A DNA stretch of 57,314 bases from Gemmatimonadales bacterium (GTDB lineage: Bacteria; Gemmatimonadota; Gemmatimonadetes; Palauibacterales; Palauibacteraceae): positions 1-57,314 of the forward strand of contig VXOJ01000050.1 in the NCBI GenBank assembly GCA_009840115.1, read 5' to 3'. The translations under genes and the position numbers were made by a program. The notes under the pieces are model-generated. The model was given only the letters and a program-made list of their open reading frames with translations, had not been told where the DNA came from and did not search any database. Positions 45,521-53,123 of this stretch are shown piece by piece (position 1 is the first letter of the stretch; each line of letters begins with the position of its first letter).

Positions 45521-46749
45521 GGCACCGTGAAGTCGGGTGCCGAACTGAACACGACGCGGATCCGCGGCCGGAGTTCCGGCGGCGATTCGGCGGAACCGAA
45601 CTCCCAGTAGCCCAGCGCCTGCGCATCCGGATCCGCCCGGAAGCCGATCCGGATGCGCCTCAGCGAATCCTGGACGGCCTGCGCCATCAGGCGCGTGATG
45701 TCGAGGCGCACCGGCTCACCCTCGCGGAGTCTGGCAGGATCGAGCGTCGTCGTGGCCAGGTCCCCGCTCCCGATGGGCGTCTTTTCGCCCACCTCGAACG
45801 GGTCGCCGAGCAGACTCACCTTGCGGGCCTGGATCGTGCGCTCCGCCGCGTACAGATCTGGCGCGGCCAGCGGATACAGGATGACCTCGGCCTGGCTGAC
45901 CGTCGCCCCCTCGAGTCCCGCTTCCCCGAGGAGGCCCGGAGGCACGAACTCGAAGTAGATGCGCGAGGCGGGGAGGCCGCCGACGCGAAGTGCCGTGCCC
46001 GTCGGCGGCGGCGGCGGATCCAGGATGAACGCGCGATCCTCCCAGAACTGGGACTGCGGCACCGGGATGCTGCGCCCGACCAGGGTCGGATCGTACCGGA
46101 GGACGATCTGCGTGACCCGGAGTTTCGTTTCGGGACCGTCCACCACGATGGCGAAGCCGTTGCCGCCGTCCTCCCGCTGCCACGCCTTCATCAGGGAGTC
46201 CTCCGCCACGGCCGGCCTCATGAGGACGGTATCCGAGGCCGCCTCCAGCACCGCCGACGCGATCTCGACTCCGAGGCTGCCCCCCGGCTCCGTCCACGGG
46301 ATTCCGGGCGCCGCCTCCTGCCACGTCGCGCGATGAGGCTCGAAACGCTCCCCGAGTTCGACGAGCTTCACGGTGATGGGGAATTCCGTGAACTCCGAGC
46401 GGATCGTGTCCAGGCGGAGCTCGAACTCCACCTCCTCGAACATCGCGACCGGCAGCGTATCGACGAACGTCCGGACGGTGTCGGGGACGTTGAAGCGCGC
46501 AAGCCCGCGACTCGACAGGTCCGTCCCGGCCGAGACGTACACGAACGGCGCGGTGGAGGGCCGGGCGAAGCCGGTCAGCGTCGTGTCCCGCCAGGTCGAC
46601 AGTTCGGAGACGGAGATCGTGACGTCGCGCGTCACCACGCCGGCGCCCGGCACATTCTCGGAGCCCAGGGAGAGCGGGTCCTCCGCGCAGGCGCCCAGCA
46701 GCAGCGGGAAGACCGTCACGACGAGCACCGCAAGTCGCCGTCCGTTCAC
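45517..46749 (-). CDS. hypothetical outer-membrane or surface lipoprotein
   Basis: 410 residues, GTG start overlapping the cdd stop (GTGA). Lipoprotein signal RRLAVLVVTVFPLLLGAC. The rest looks like beta-sandwich sequence with repeated hydrophobic strands (SRGLARFNVPDTV, VEFELRLDTIRSEFTEFPITVKLVEL, RLDITRLMAQAVQD, IRIGFRADPDAQALGYWEFGSAE). RFNVPDTV... and the final RPRIRVVF resemble DNRLRE-type surface domains, but I do not recognise the family with confidence. Paired with the downstream beta-barrel gene. Confidence 0.7.
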   Translation of the reverse strand: MNGRRLAVLVVTVFPLLLGACAEDPLSLGSENVPGAGVVTRDVTISVSELSTWRDTTLTGFARPSTAPFVYVSAGTDLSSRGLARFNVPDTVRTFVDTLPVAMFEEVEFELRLDTIRSEFTEFPITVKLVELGERFEPHRATWQEAAPGIPWTEPGGSLGVEIASAVLEAASDTVLMRPAVAEDSLMKAWQREDGGNGFAIVVDGPETKLRVTQIVLRYDPTLVGRSIPVPQSQFWEDRAFILDPPPPPTGTALRVGGLPASRIYFEFVPPGLLGEAGLEGATVSQAEVILYPLAAPDLYAAERTIQARKVSLLGDPFEVGEKTPIGSGDLATTTLDPARLREGEPVRLDITRLMAQAVQDSLRRIRIGFRADPDAQALGYWEFGSAESPPELRPRIRVVFSSAPDFTVP

Positions 46750-47192
46750 GAGCCCGTCTCCGCCGGCGCGGCCATCCGCTCGAGCGAGAAGTTCGCGGGC
46801 AGCAGGTCGCGCAGCCGCCAGACGACGGACTCCCCGTTCGTTCCGACGCTCATGACCTCGAGTCCCCGGCCGAACTCGGCCAGCGCCTGGCGACACATGC
46901 CGCACGGCGGGGCCGGGACGGCGCCGCTCGTCACGATGGCGATGCGCGAGAAGGCGCGCGCCCCCGAAACGACCGCGTGCCCCAGGGCGACGCGTTCCGC
47001 GCACGTCCCGACGGGGTACGAGGCATTCTCCACGTTGCACCCGGCGAAGACCCGGCCGTCCTCCGCCTCGAGCGCCGCGCCGACGAGGAAACGGGAATAC
47101 GGGGCGTACGCGCGCTCGCGGGCGGCCCTCGCCCGGTCGGCGAGATCTTCCCACGAGCGCGGCGCTCCGGCTGTCCCTCGAGTCTCGGTCAT
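46746..47192 (-). CDS. cdd: cytidine deaminase
   Basis: 148 residues, the homotetrameric short form. Contains AYAPYSRFLVGAALEAEDGRVFAGCNVENASYPVGTCAERVAL and PAPPCGMCRQALAEFG: the zinc ligands are the three Cys (TCAERVA, PCGMC) and the proton shuttle is the Glu of CAE. Deaminates cytidine and deoxycytidine for salvage. Its ATG overlaps the alr stop by 4 nt. Confidence 0.95.
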   Translation of the reverse strand: MTETRGTAGAPRSWEDLADRARAARERAYAPYSRFLVGAALEAEDGRVFAGCNVENASYPVGTCAERVALGHAVVSGARAFSRIAIVTSGAVPAPPCGMCRQALAEFGRGLEVMSVGTNGESVVWRLRDLLPANFSLERMAAPAETGS

Positions 47193-48361
47193 CGGCTTCC
47201 ATTTCCGGCGTCGGCCCGCCCGCCCACGTAGTGTCGGGGCAGACGGCGTCCGATCGCCGTCAGCACTTCGTATTCGATCGTCCCGGCGGCCTTCGCGAAG
47301 TCCGCCAGCGCGACCTCCTCCCCTCCGTCACGGCCCAGAAGCGTAGCCACGTCCCCAGCTTCGACACGCGGCGCGCCGGAAACGTCTACCGACGTCACAT
47401 CCATGCAGACACCGCCCCGGATCGGTACCCGGCTGCCGCCGATGAGCACCTGTCCACGGTTCGATAGACGCCACGGCAACCCATCCGCGTACCCCATCCC
47501 CAGAGTGGCGAGACGTTCGCCGCGCCTCGTCGTGTAGGTGGCCCCGTAGCTGACGGTCGCGCCCGGCGCCAGGTCACGGACTTCCAGCACCGTCGCGCGT
47601 ACCCGCGCCACACTCTCCGGGTCCGCCAGGGCGCCCGCGGCGCCAGCCCCCCGCCGGCCCCCGTACAGGTAGATCCCCGGCCTGACGAGCCCCAGATGAT
47701 ACTGCGGATCCGTCATCACCGCATCGCTGTTCGCCGCGTGCAGGAAGGGGACCTCGACCCCCGCCTCCTCCAGGATCGATGCGGCCCGCCGCAAGCGGGT
47801 CAACTGAAGGGATGTGGCGGCGGGATCCGTCCCGGCGGAATGGAAATGCGTGTAGACGCTCGCCAGCGAGACGCCGCCGCGCGAGAGGATCGACGCGACC
47901 TCGGGCGCCCACCCGGCAGCCTCGGCCGCCGGGAGGCCCGCGCGTCCCATGCCGGTGTCGACTTCGAGATGGGCGGGGATCCGGGTGGACGCCGCCCGCG
48001 CACCGGCTTCGAGCTTCGCGAACGACGGCAGGCTCAGCGCCGCGCTCTCGAGCCGCGCCTCGAGGAGTTGGGAGATCTCGGCGGCGGCCGAGGGGGCGAA
48101 GACGATGATGCGGCGCTCGATCCCGCCCCGCCGGAGTTCGGCGCCCTCCGGCGGCGTCGCGACCCCGAAGGCGTAGGGCTCCAGCCGGTCCAGCGCGCGG
48201 GCGACCTCGATCGCGCCGAGGCCGTAGGCGTCCGCCTTGACCATGGGGACGAAGCGGGCGGGGGCCGCATGTTTCGCCACGCGCCGGGCGTTCCGCGACA
48301 GCGCGGCCAGATCGACCTCGAGCCACGCTCGGTACGGGGGATCTTCGCGGCTGCGGGTCAA
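47189..48361 (-). CDS. alr: alanine racemase
   Basis: 390 residues from TTG 48361. PLP lysine Lys42 in RFVPMVKADAYGLGA, AFGVATPPEGAELR, HLEVDTGMGRAGL, YTHFHSAG, HAANSDAVM, VRPGIYLYGG, the catalytic Tyr region GATVSYGATYTTRRGERLATLGMGYADG, and CMDVTSVDV. Makes D-alanine for peptidoglycan. No ATG or GTG fits the conserved N-terminus (YRAWLEVDLAALSRNARRV), so TTG is chosen although its ribosome-binding site is weak. Divergent from mazG across 66 nt, and heads the alr-cdd-lipoprotein-barrel run. Confidence 0.95.
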   Translation of the reverse strand: MTRSREDPPYRAWLEVDLAALSRNARRVAKHAAPARFVPMVKADAYGLGAIEVARALDRLEPYAFGVATPPEGAELRRGGIERRIIVFAPSAAAEISQLLEARLESAALSLPSFAKLEAGARAASTRIPAHLEVDTGMGRAGLPAAEAAGWAPEVASILSRGGVSLASVYTHFHSAGTDPAATSLQLTRLRRAASILEEAGVEVPFLHAANSDAVMTDPQYHLGLVRPGIYLYGGRRGAGAAGALADPESVARVRATVLEVRDLAPGATVSYGATYTTRRGERLATLGMGYADGLPWRLSNRGQVLIGGSRVPIRGGVCMDVTSVDVSGAPRVEAGDVATLLGRDGGEEVALADFAKAAGTIEYEVLTAIGRRLPRHYVGGRADAGNGSR

Positions 48362-48427
48362 GCGTCGCCGGGGGTTCGGGGGTCGGAATGCAGCGGCGTC
48401 CTGCCACGGGATGATACCTTCGCCGTC

Positions 48428-49279
48428 ATGCAAGAGCCAACCGCCGCCGCCGACATCGAGACGCTTCACGCGGAGGAAGCGCGCGAAGGGGATGATGCCC
48501 TCGCCCGCGCCCTCGCGCTCGTCCGCTTCCTGCGCCTCCGCTGTCCCTGGGACGCGGAGCAGACGCCGCAGACGCTCCGTCCGTACCTCCTCGAGGAGGC
48601 GCACGAGGTCGCGGACGCGATCCGGGCCGGAGACGACGCCGGCCTGCGGGGGGAACTCGGCGACCTGCTCCTGAACGTCGCCTTCCAGATCGTGCTCGCC
48701 GAAGAGCGCGGGGCCTTCGCGGCCGCCGATGTCGTCGAAGCGCTGGAGGCGAAGATGGAGGCCCGCCACCCGCACGTGTACGGCGACGCGGACGCCCCGC
48801 CCGACTGGGAGTCGCTCAAGGCCGCGGAACGCGAGTCTCCGGACGACCCCTTCCACGGGGTCTCGCGGGGACTCGATCCGCTCAGCCGCGCGGCGCGCGT
48901 GCAGGAGCGGATGGCCGGGTTCGGGTTCGACTGGCCCGATCTCGCGGGACCCGTGGAAAAGGTGCGCGAAGAGACGGCGGAACTCGAGCGCGCGGCGGCC
49001 GAGGAGGCGTCCGGGTCTACCGCGCCGGCGGCGCCGCCCCGGATCGGGGAAGCGAGCCCGGAGGTCGTCGAGGAGGTCGGAGACCTGCTCTTCGCGGTGG
49101 TGAACGCCTCGCGGTGGGCCGGCGTGCACCCGGCCAACGCGCTCCTCGGCGCGGTCGAGAAATTCGAGCGCCGCTGCCGGCGCATGATCGAACGGGCCGA
49201 GAGCCGCGGCCTCGATTGGAAGAACGCGGACCTCGCGACGCTCGACGCCGTGTGGGAGGAAGTGAAAGCCGACGAATAG
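48428..49279 (+). CDS. mazG: nucleoside triphosphate pyrophosphohydrolase MazG
   Basis: 283 residues with two MazG all-alpha domains. The N-terminal one: LVRFLRLRCPWDAEQTPQTLRPYLLEEAHEVADAI, GELGDLLLNVAFQIVLAEE with the EExxE...ExxD metal motif, RHPHVYGD, WESLKAAER. The C-terminal one: KVREETAELERA and EEVGDLLFAVVNASRWAGVHPANALLGAVEKFERRC. Hydrolyses non-canonical NTPs to NMP and PPi (house-cleaning). It stands alone on the plus strand, divergent from alr. Confidence 0.95.
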   Translation: MQEPTAAADIETLHAEEAREGDDALARALALVRFLRLRCPWDAEQTPQTLRPYLLEEAHEVADAIRAGDDAGLRGELGDLLLNVAFQIVLAEERGAFAAADVVEALEAKMEARHPHVYGDADAPPDWESLKAAERESPDDPFHGVSRGLDPLSRAARVQERMAGFGFDWPDLAGPVEKVREETAELERAAAEEASGSTAPAAPPRIGEASPEVVEEVGDLLFAVVNASRWAGVHPANALLGAVEKFERRCRRMIERAESRGLDWKNADLATLDAVWEEVKADE

Positions 49280-49318
49280 CCGCCCCGGCAGGCTCGCCGC
49301 CGCGGCGGCCGCAGCCGC

Positions 49319-50059
49319 TCAGGCGGGGTCGCGCTTGCGATCCCGCGCGCGGGCCGGGCGGGCGCGGGCCGTGAGTTGGTAGATGTTGCAGACCCGCCAC
49401 ACGGTCTCGCTTCCGGCCCCGGTCCCCGTCTTCTTCATCTCGACGGGGGCGAGGATCCGCCGGTAGGCCTCTCCCTCGAAGGCGTCGAGCCGGTCCCAGG
49501 CATCGGGAAGCCCGAGACTTTCCAGCACTTTCACCGTGACCCGGTCGCCGGAAGTTCCGGGGACGAAACCGGGATAGCCCTGTCGCGCCGCCCAGCCCCG
49601 GTCGTGCAGCGTGCCCTCCACGGTGCCTGCCACCCAGCGCCCGACGAGCGTCGCCACGTGGTGATGGTTGTTCTCGCCGGGGAGGAGGGACCCGTACACG
49701 GCGAGACGCCGCTCCGGGTGGTCGAGCAGGGCCTCGATCAGCCGTTCGAGGATCGGCTCGAGGTACTCGCGCAACGCCGCGGCGCCGGTCTCCAAGCCCG
49801 GTTCGGCCAGAAGCCCTTCGAGTTCCGCCAGCGCTCCCGCCGCGCCCGGCCGGCGGTCTTCGCCCGGCCGGCGGTCCTCGCTCGGCAGCCGGTCCTCGCC
49901 CGGCAGCGCGGCGGCAAGCTGCTCGAACCCCGACAGCAGGGCGCCGAGGCGGGCGGAACTGCGCTCGGGGGCGAGCCGCGCCTCGTTCAGACGGGAGAGG
50001 GCGCCCCGCAGGGGAGTCGGGTCGCGGATCGGGCCCGGCGCCGGGGCGTCCGCGGTCAC
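49319..50059 (-). CDS. gamma-glutamylcyclotransferase-like protein with N-terminal extension
   Basis: 246 residues. The C-terminal ~130 residues match the GGCT/AIG2 fold: RLAVYGSLLPGENNHHHVA (YGSL motif), GTVEGTLHDRGWAARQGYPGFVPG, VKVLESLGLPDAWDRLDAFEGEAYRR (catalytic-type Glu) and CNIYQLT. The N-terminal ~110 residues are of unknown type and include an 18-bp tandem repeat encoding GEDR/SEDR units. Its ATG overlaps the upstream hydrolase stop (ATGA). Exact substrate unknown. Confidence 0.8.
   Translation of the reverse strand: MTADAPAPGPIRDPTPLRGALSRLNEARLAPERSSARLGALLSGFEQLAAALPGEDRLPSEDRRPGEDRRPGAAGALAELEGLLAEPGLETGAAALREYLEPILERLIEALLDHPERRLAVYGSLLPGENNHHHVATLVGRWVAGTVEGTLHDRGWAARQGYPGFVPGTSGDRVTVKVLESLGLPDAWDRLDAFEGEAYRRILAPVEMKKTGTGAGSETVWRVCNIYQLTARARPARARDRKRDPA
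49843..49914. repeat. 18-bp tandem repeat, four degenerate copies, inside the GGCT-like gene
   Basis: Units at 49843-49860, 49861-49878, 49879-49896 and 49897-49914. The first two differ at one base; the third and fourth are more diverged. On the coding strand they give a series of LPGEDR, LPSEDR, RPGEDR and RPGAAG hexapeptides. Likely replication-slippage expansion in a linker. Confidence 0.8.
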
Positions 50060-50970
50060 GGCCCTTCCCGCGGCCGCTGCTGGAGGAACGCGTGCACGCC
50101 CGTCCAGAACAGCATCGGCTGCTCGATGAACGGGAAGTGTCCCGATCCGTCGACCCGAATCAGACGACTGTCCGGCAGGGCGTCGTTCATCGCCTGCACC
50201 ATCTCGATGGGGATCGGATCCTGCGCGCCGTGCACGATGAGCACCGGAACCTCGATCGCGCCGAGGCGGTCCCAGAAGTCGAGCCCCTGGAGCGGCGCCA
50301 TGAGCAGGCTCGCGACGAGCTGGCCCTGGCTCGCCGTCCTCTCGTGCAGGGAGAGGCGAAGCAGGCTGTCCGCCACGCCGGCGTCCGCGAACGTCCCGCG
50401 GAAGACGTGGAAGAAGACCTGGCTGAGGGCCCCCGCCTCGCGCGCCGCGAACTCCGGCGTCCCCCGAATCGAGTCGATGGCCGCGAGGTCGGCCGAATCC
50501 CGTCGGGCCAACTGGTTCTCATCGGTCTGTTCCCGGAACCGGCTGCCCGGTTCGACGGGCGCGACGAGGATGAGCGCCGCCAGCCGCTCCGGGCGCTCCA
50601 TGGCGTAGAGGAGGGCCGGAATCGCGCCCCACGAGTGCGCGAGCAGCGTGATCTTCTCGCGTTGCGCGACGTGCTCCCGGATCCGGTCGATGTCCGTGAG
50701 GTAGCGCTCCATCGAGAGGCTCGCCGCGTTCACCACGGCCCGCGACGCCCCGAGGCCCCGCTGATCGTAGAAGACCACCTGGTGCGTCTCGGCCAGTGGT
50801 CCGAACCACGGCCGAAGGTAGGAGTGGTCGAGGCCCGGGCCGCCGTGCACGACGACGACGGGCTCTCCGGCCCCGACCGTCTGGTAGAAGAGTTCCGCCT
50901 CGAAGACGGAGAGCGAGCCCGCCCGGGTCGGCGGGCCCGCCTCGGAGGCGGGAGCGTCGCACCCCGCCAT
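50056..50970 (-). CDS. alpha/beta hydrolase (proline iminopeptidase-like), probable lipoprotein
   Basis: 304 residues from the first ATG. Hydrolase core: EPVVVVHGGPGLDHSYLRPWFGPLAETHQVVFYDQRGLGAS (oxyanion region), nucleophile elbow LLAHSWGAIPALL, late Asp in VLIVHGAQDPIP and His in DGSGHFPFIEQP. From the ATG the protein begins MAGCDAP, the end of a lipobox. The same frame upstream, back to CTG 51024, encodes PRAPVVVALTVLTAS, a good signal peptide, and that CTG overlaps the MOSC stop as CTGA. The real start may therefore be CTG 51024, giving a secreted lipoprotein. Peptide or ester substrate unknown. Confidence 0.85.
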   Translation of the reverse strand: MAGCDAPASEAGPPTRAGSLSVFEAELFYQTVGAGEPVVVVHGGPGLDHSYLRPWFGPLAETHQVVFYDQRGLGASRAVVNAASLSMERYLTDIDRIREHVAQREKITLLAHSWGAIPALLYAMERPERLAALILVAPVEPGSRFREQTDENQLARRDSADLAAIDSIRGTPEFAAREAGALSQVFFHVFRGTFADAGVADSLLRLSLHERTASQGQLVASLLMAPLQGLDFWDRLGAIEVPVLIVHGAQDPIPIEMVQAMNDALPDSRLIRVDGSGHFPFIEQPMLFWTGVHAFLQQRPREGP

Positions 50971-51020
50971 GGACGCCGTGAGGACGGTGAGGGCGACGAC
51001 GACGGGCGCGCGGGGGCCGG

Positions 51021-51491
51021 TCAGGATTCCCAGGCCACCGCATCGCCGAGGGCGAGGGGGCCGCCCTCGAGCACCATCCCGTACGCGCCGCCGCGCCAGT
51101 CGGGCGCGAGCGCCGCCTTCAGCCCGGGCGCCGCGTCCTCCATGCGCGCACAGGGCAGCGTCTCGCCCCGTATGCGGATGCGGCAGCCCGCGATCCGCAG
51201 CACCCGGTTCGCCGTCTCGGAGAAGTCGACGCCCCGCACGAGCAGGTTGGCCCGGCGGGCATCCGGGGCCAGGTCGACGCCGACTTCCCGCGTCGCCGTC
51301 TCCCAGGCGTCCGCGTCGAGGAGCGTCACCTGCCGGTAGCCGCCGCGGTCGACGTTCCCCTCCAGCCCCTTCCCCGCGACGAGGGTGGCTTCCGGCACCG
51401 GCTCCATGGGGCCCTTCCGCGCCGACTTGAGCCAGATCGCCTCGAGCCGCGCCGGGCCGGAGCCCGCGGACCCCGCGTCGGATTCAGCCAT
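51021..51491 (-). CDS. MOSC domain protein
   Basis: 156 residues: RLEAIWLKSARKGPMEPVPEATLVAGKGLEGNVDRGGYRQVTLLDADAWETA, ARRANLLVRGVDF, LRIAGCRIRIRGETLPCARMEDAAPGLKAAL and GGAYGMVLEGGPLALGDAV. The conserved MOSC Cys (LPCARM) is present. MOSC proteins are beta-barrel sulfur-carrier or molybdenum-cofactor-associated oxidoreductase partners; the specific role is unknown. Overlaps the upstream gene by 8 nt. Confidence 0.9.
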   Translation of the reverse strand: MAESDAGSAGSGPARLEAIWLKSARKGPMEPVPEATLVAGKGLEGNVDRGGYRQVTLLDADAWETATREVGVDLAPDARRANLLVRGVDFSETANRVLRIAGCRIRIRGETLPCARMEDAAPGLKAALAPDWRGGAYGMVLEGGPLALGDAVAWES

Positions 51492-52173
51492 CGGTCACCT
51501 CCAGCGAGGAGAAGTGCAGGTTGAGGCCGTGGTTGACCCTCAGCCCCACGACGCCGTCGACGTGCTGCCCCGCTCTCGCCGTCCGGAACACCTCCTGCTC
51601 GTTCACGCCGAAGATCACGTCCTCCCCCTCGGCCTCCACGAAGAGGACGTTCTTCGCCGTCGCCGCGTCCTCGCCCCGCGCCGCCCAGGTGACGACCGCC
51701 TCGTGCTTCGTCCAGTCGAGGAGCGTGGACGTCTCGTCGCCGTCCCGGCGCTTCACGATCACGCTCCCGTCCGCCCGGATGAGGAGGTAGGTGTAGACCT
51801 GGCTGTCTCCCTCCAGATCCGCGCCGCCGATGAAGACGCCGTACCCTTCGTTCCGTCCTTCGGGGTCGAACAGGAAGACGGTCGACTCGACGCGAAAGTC
51901 GCCGTCGGCCCGGGTCTCGGGATCGTAGAAGATGCCGGCCGGCCCCGTGGTGACGTGCCAGCCGGGCGGCATCTCCTGGAGGGCTTCCACCCCGTCCCCC
52001 CCGTGGTCGCTGCGGGCGAGCCAGCCCTCGGGCGGGGGCAGCTGGTCTTCCTGCGCGGCGGCGGCGAGCGGGAGCAGGAACAGGCCCGCGGTGGCCAGGC
52101 TCGCGATGGCGAGGCGCCGCACGGCACCCGCGACGTGCTCCCGGCGGGAGCGCAGGTTCGAAGGAGACGGCAT
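51484..52173 (-). CDS. exported hypothetical protein with DUF1080/concanavalin-like fold
   Basis: 229 residues from MPSPSNL; signal peptide RLAIASLATAGLFLLPLAAAAQ. The mature part (GWHVTTGPAGIFYDPETRADGDFRVESTVFLFDPEGRNEGYGVFIGGADL, YTYLLIRADGSVIVKRRDG, VGLRVNHGLNLHFSSLEVTDG) resembles the jelly-roll 3-keto-disaccharide hydrolase-like/DUF1080 family. Catalytic residues cannot be identified with confidence. A longer start (52215) is open but lacks the signal-like features. Confidence 0.72.
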   Translation of the reverse strand: MPSPSNLRSRREHVAGAVRRLAIASLATAGLFLLPLAAAAQEDQLPPPEGWLARSDHGGDGVEALQEMPPGWHVTTGPAGIFYDPETRADGDFRVESTVFLFDPEGRNEGYGVFIGGADLEGDSQVYTYLLIRADGSVIVKRRDGDETSTLLDWTKHEAVVTWAARGEDAATAKNVLFVEAEGEDVIFGVNEQEVFRTARAGQHVDGVVGLRVNHGLNLHFSSLEVTDG

Positions 52174-52248
52174 GTTCGGTGTCACTCCGATTTCAGGTCC
52201 GGTTCGAGGTTCCAACGGCGGGCGGGCAGCCCGTGGGCGGCATGATAG

Positions 52249-53088
52249 TCACTCCGGCGGCGACTCGCAGGATTCGCAGCGCGTGAGCCGGAGCGCGACG
52301 ACTTCGGGCGGCACGAGGAAGCGCACGCCGAGCCGGCTCGTCCCCACGCCGGTCGTCACGAAGAGGTGTCGTCCGTCCTCCACCACGTGACCCGCCGCAT
52401 ACCGATCCCCGAACCGGGACGGGGTGATTCCGGGACCCACGAACGGGATGAGCACCTGTCCGCCGTGCGTGTGCCCCGCCAGCGTCAGGGAGGCCCGCGG
52501 CGGCACCTCGGGGAAGATGTCCGGGTTGTGCGTGACGACGATCACGGGCTCCCCGGGCCGGGCCCCGTCGAGGGCATCGTCGATCGACGGGTGGCCCGTC
52601 CAGAAGTCCGCCACGCCCGCGATCCAGACGTCGTGGTTCCGCACGCGCGCCCGCCGGCCCCGGTTGTCGAGCACGGTGATGCCCGCGCCGGAGAGCGCCT
52701 TTTCCACGCGCTCGGCGGACAGCCAGCGGTCGTGGTTGCCGAGCACCGCGAACACGCCGTAGCGGGCATCGAGGGCGGCGAGGTCCTCGGCGATCTCCTC
52801 GGGCGGCACGAAGCGGCCGCCCACGACGTTGTCGATCGTCAGGTCGCCGGCGATGAGAACCAGGTCCGGGAGCGTCTCGTTCACCCGGCGCACGACGCGG
52901 CGCAGGTTGTCCCGGCCGTTTCGGGGCGAGCCCACGTGGAGGTCGGCGATGAGCGCGATGCGGGTCTCCTCCCCCTCGGGCCACCCCGGCACCTCGAGGT
53001 CGGCCCGGCGGAGAACCAGTCGGCCCGGCTCCCACCAGAATGCCCACGCGGCGAGCAGGACCGCGGTCGCGAGGAGGAGGAGAAGCAT
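52249..53088 (-). CDS. membrane-anchored metallophosphoesterase
   Basis: 279 residues. N-terminal anchor MLLLLLATAVLLAAWAFWW; catalytic motifs TRIALIADLHVGSPRN, LVLIAGDLTID, AVLGNHDRWLS, IVVTHNPDIFP and LAGHTHGGQVLIPF. This is the YkuE/calcineurin-like pattern, expected to bind two metal ions on the outer face of the membrane. Some relatives cleave lipid-linked phosphates; the substrate here is unknown. ATG 53088 is the first standard start after the DUF885 gene stop. Confidence 0.9.
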   Translation of the reverse strand: MLLLLLATAVLLAAWAFWWEPGRLVLRRADLEVPGWPEGEETRIALIADLHVGSPRNGRDNLRRVVRRVNETLPDLVLIAGDLTIDNVVGGRFVPPEEIAEDLAALDARYGVFAVLGNHDRWLSAERVEKALSGAGITVLDNRGRRARVRNHDVWIAGVADFWTGHPSIDDALDGARPGEPVIVVTHNPDIFPEVPPRASLTLAGHTHGGQVLIPFVGPGITPSRFGDRYAAGHVVEDGRHLFVTTGVGTSRLGVRFLVPPEVVALRLTRCESCESPPE

Positions 53089-53123
53089 CCAGCCCGTCCA
53101 GCCGGGGCGCGATCGCCGCAGCG

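Noticed and set aside
48428..49279. mazG as part of a toxin-antitoxin system
   Set aside because: The protein is the two-domain NTP pyrophosphohydrolase, not MazE/MazF, and no toxin gene is adjacent.
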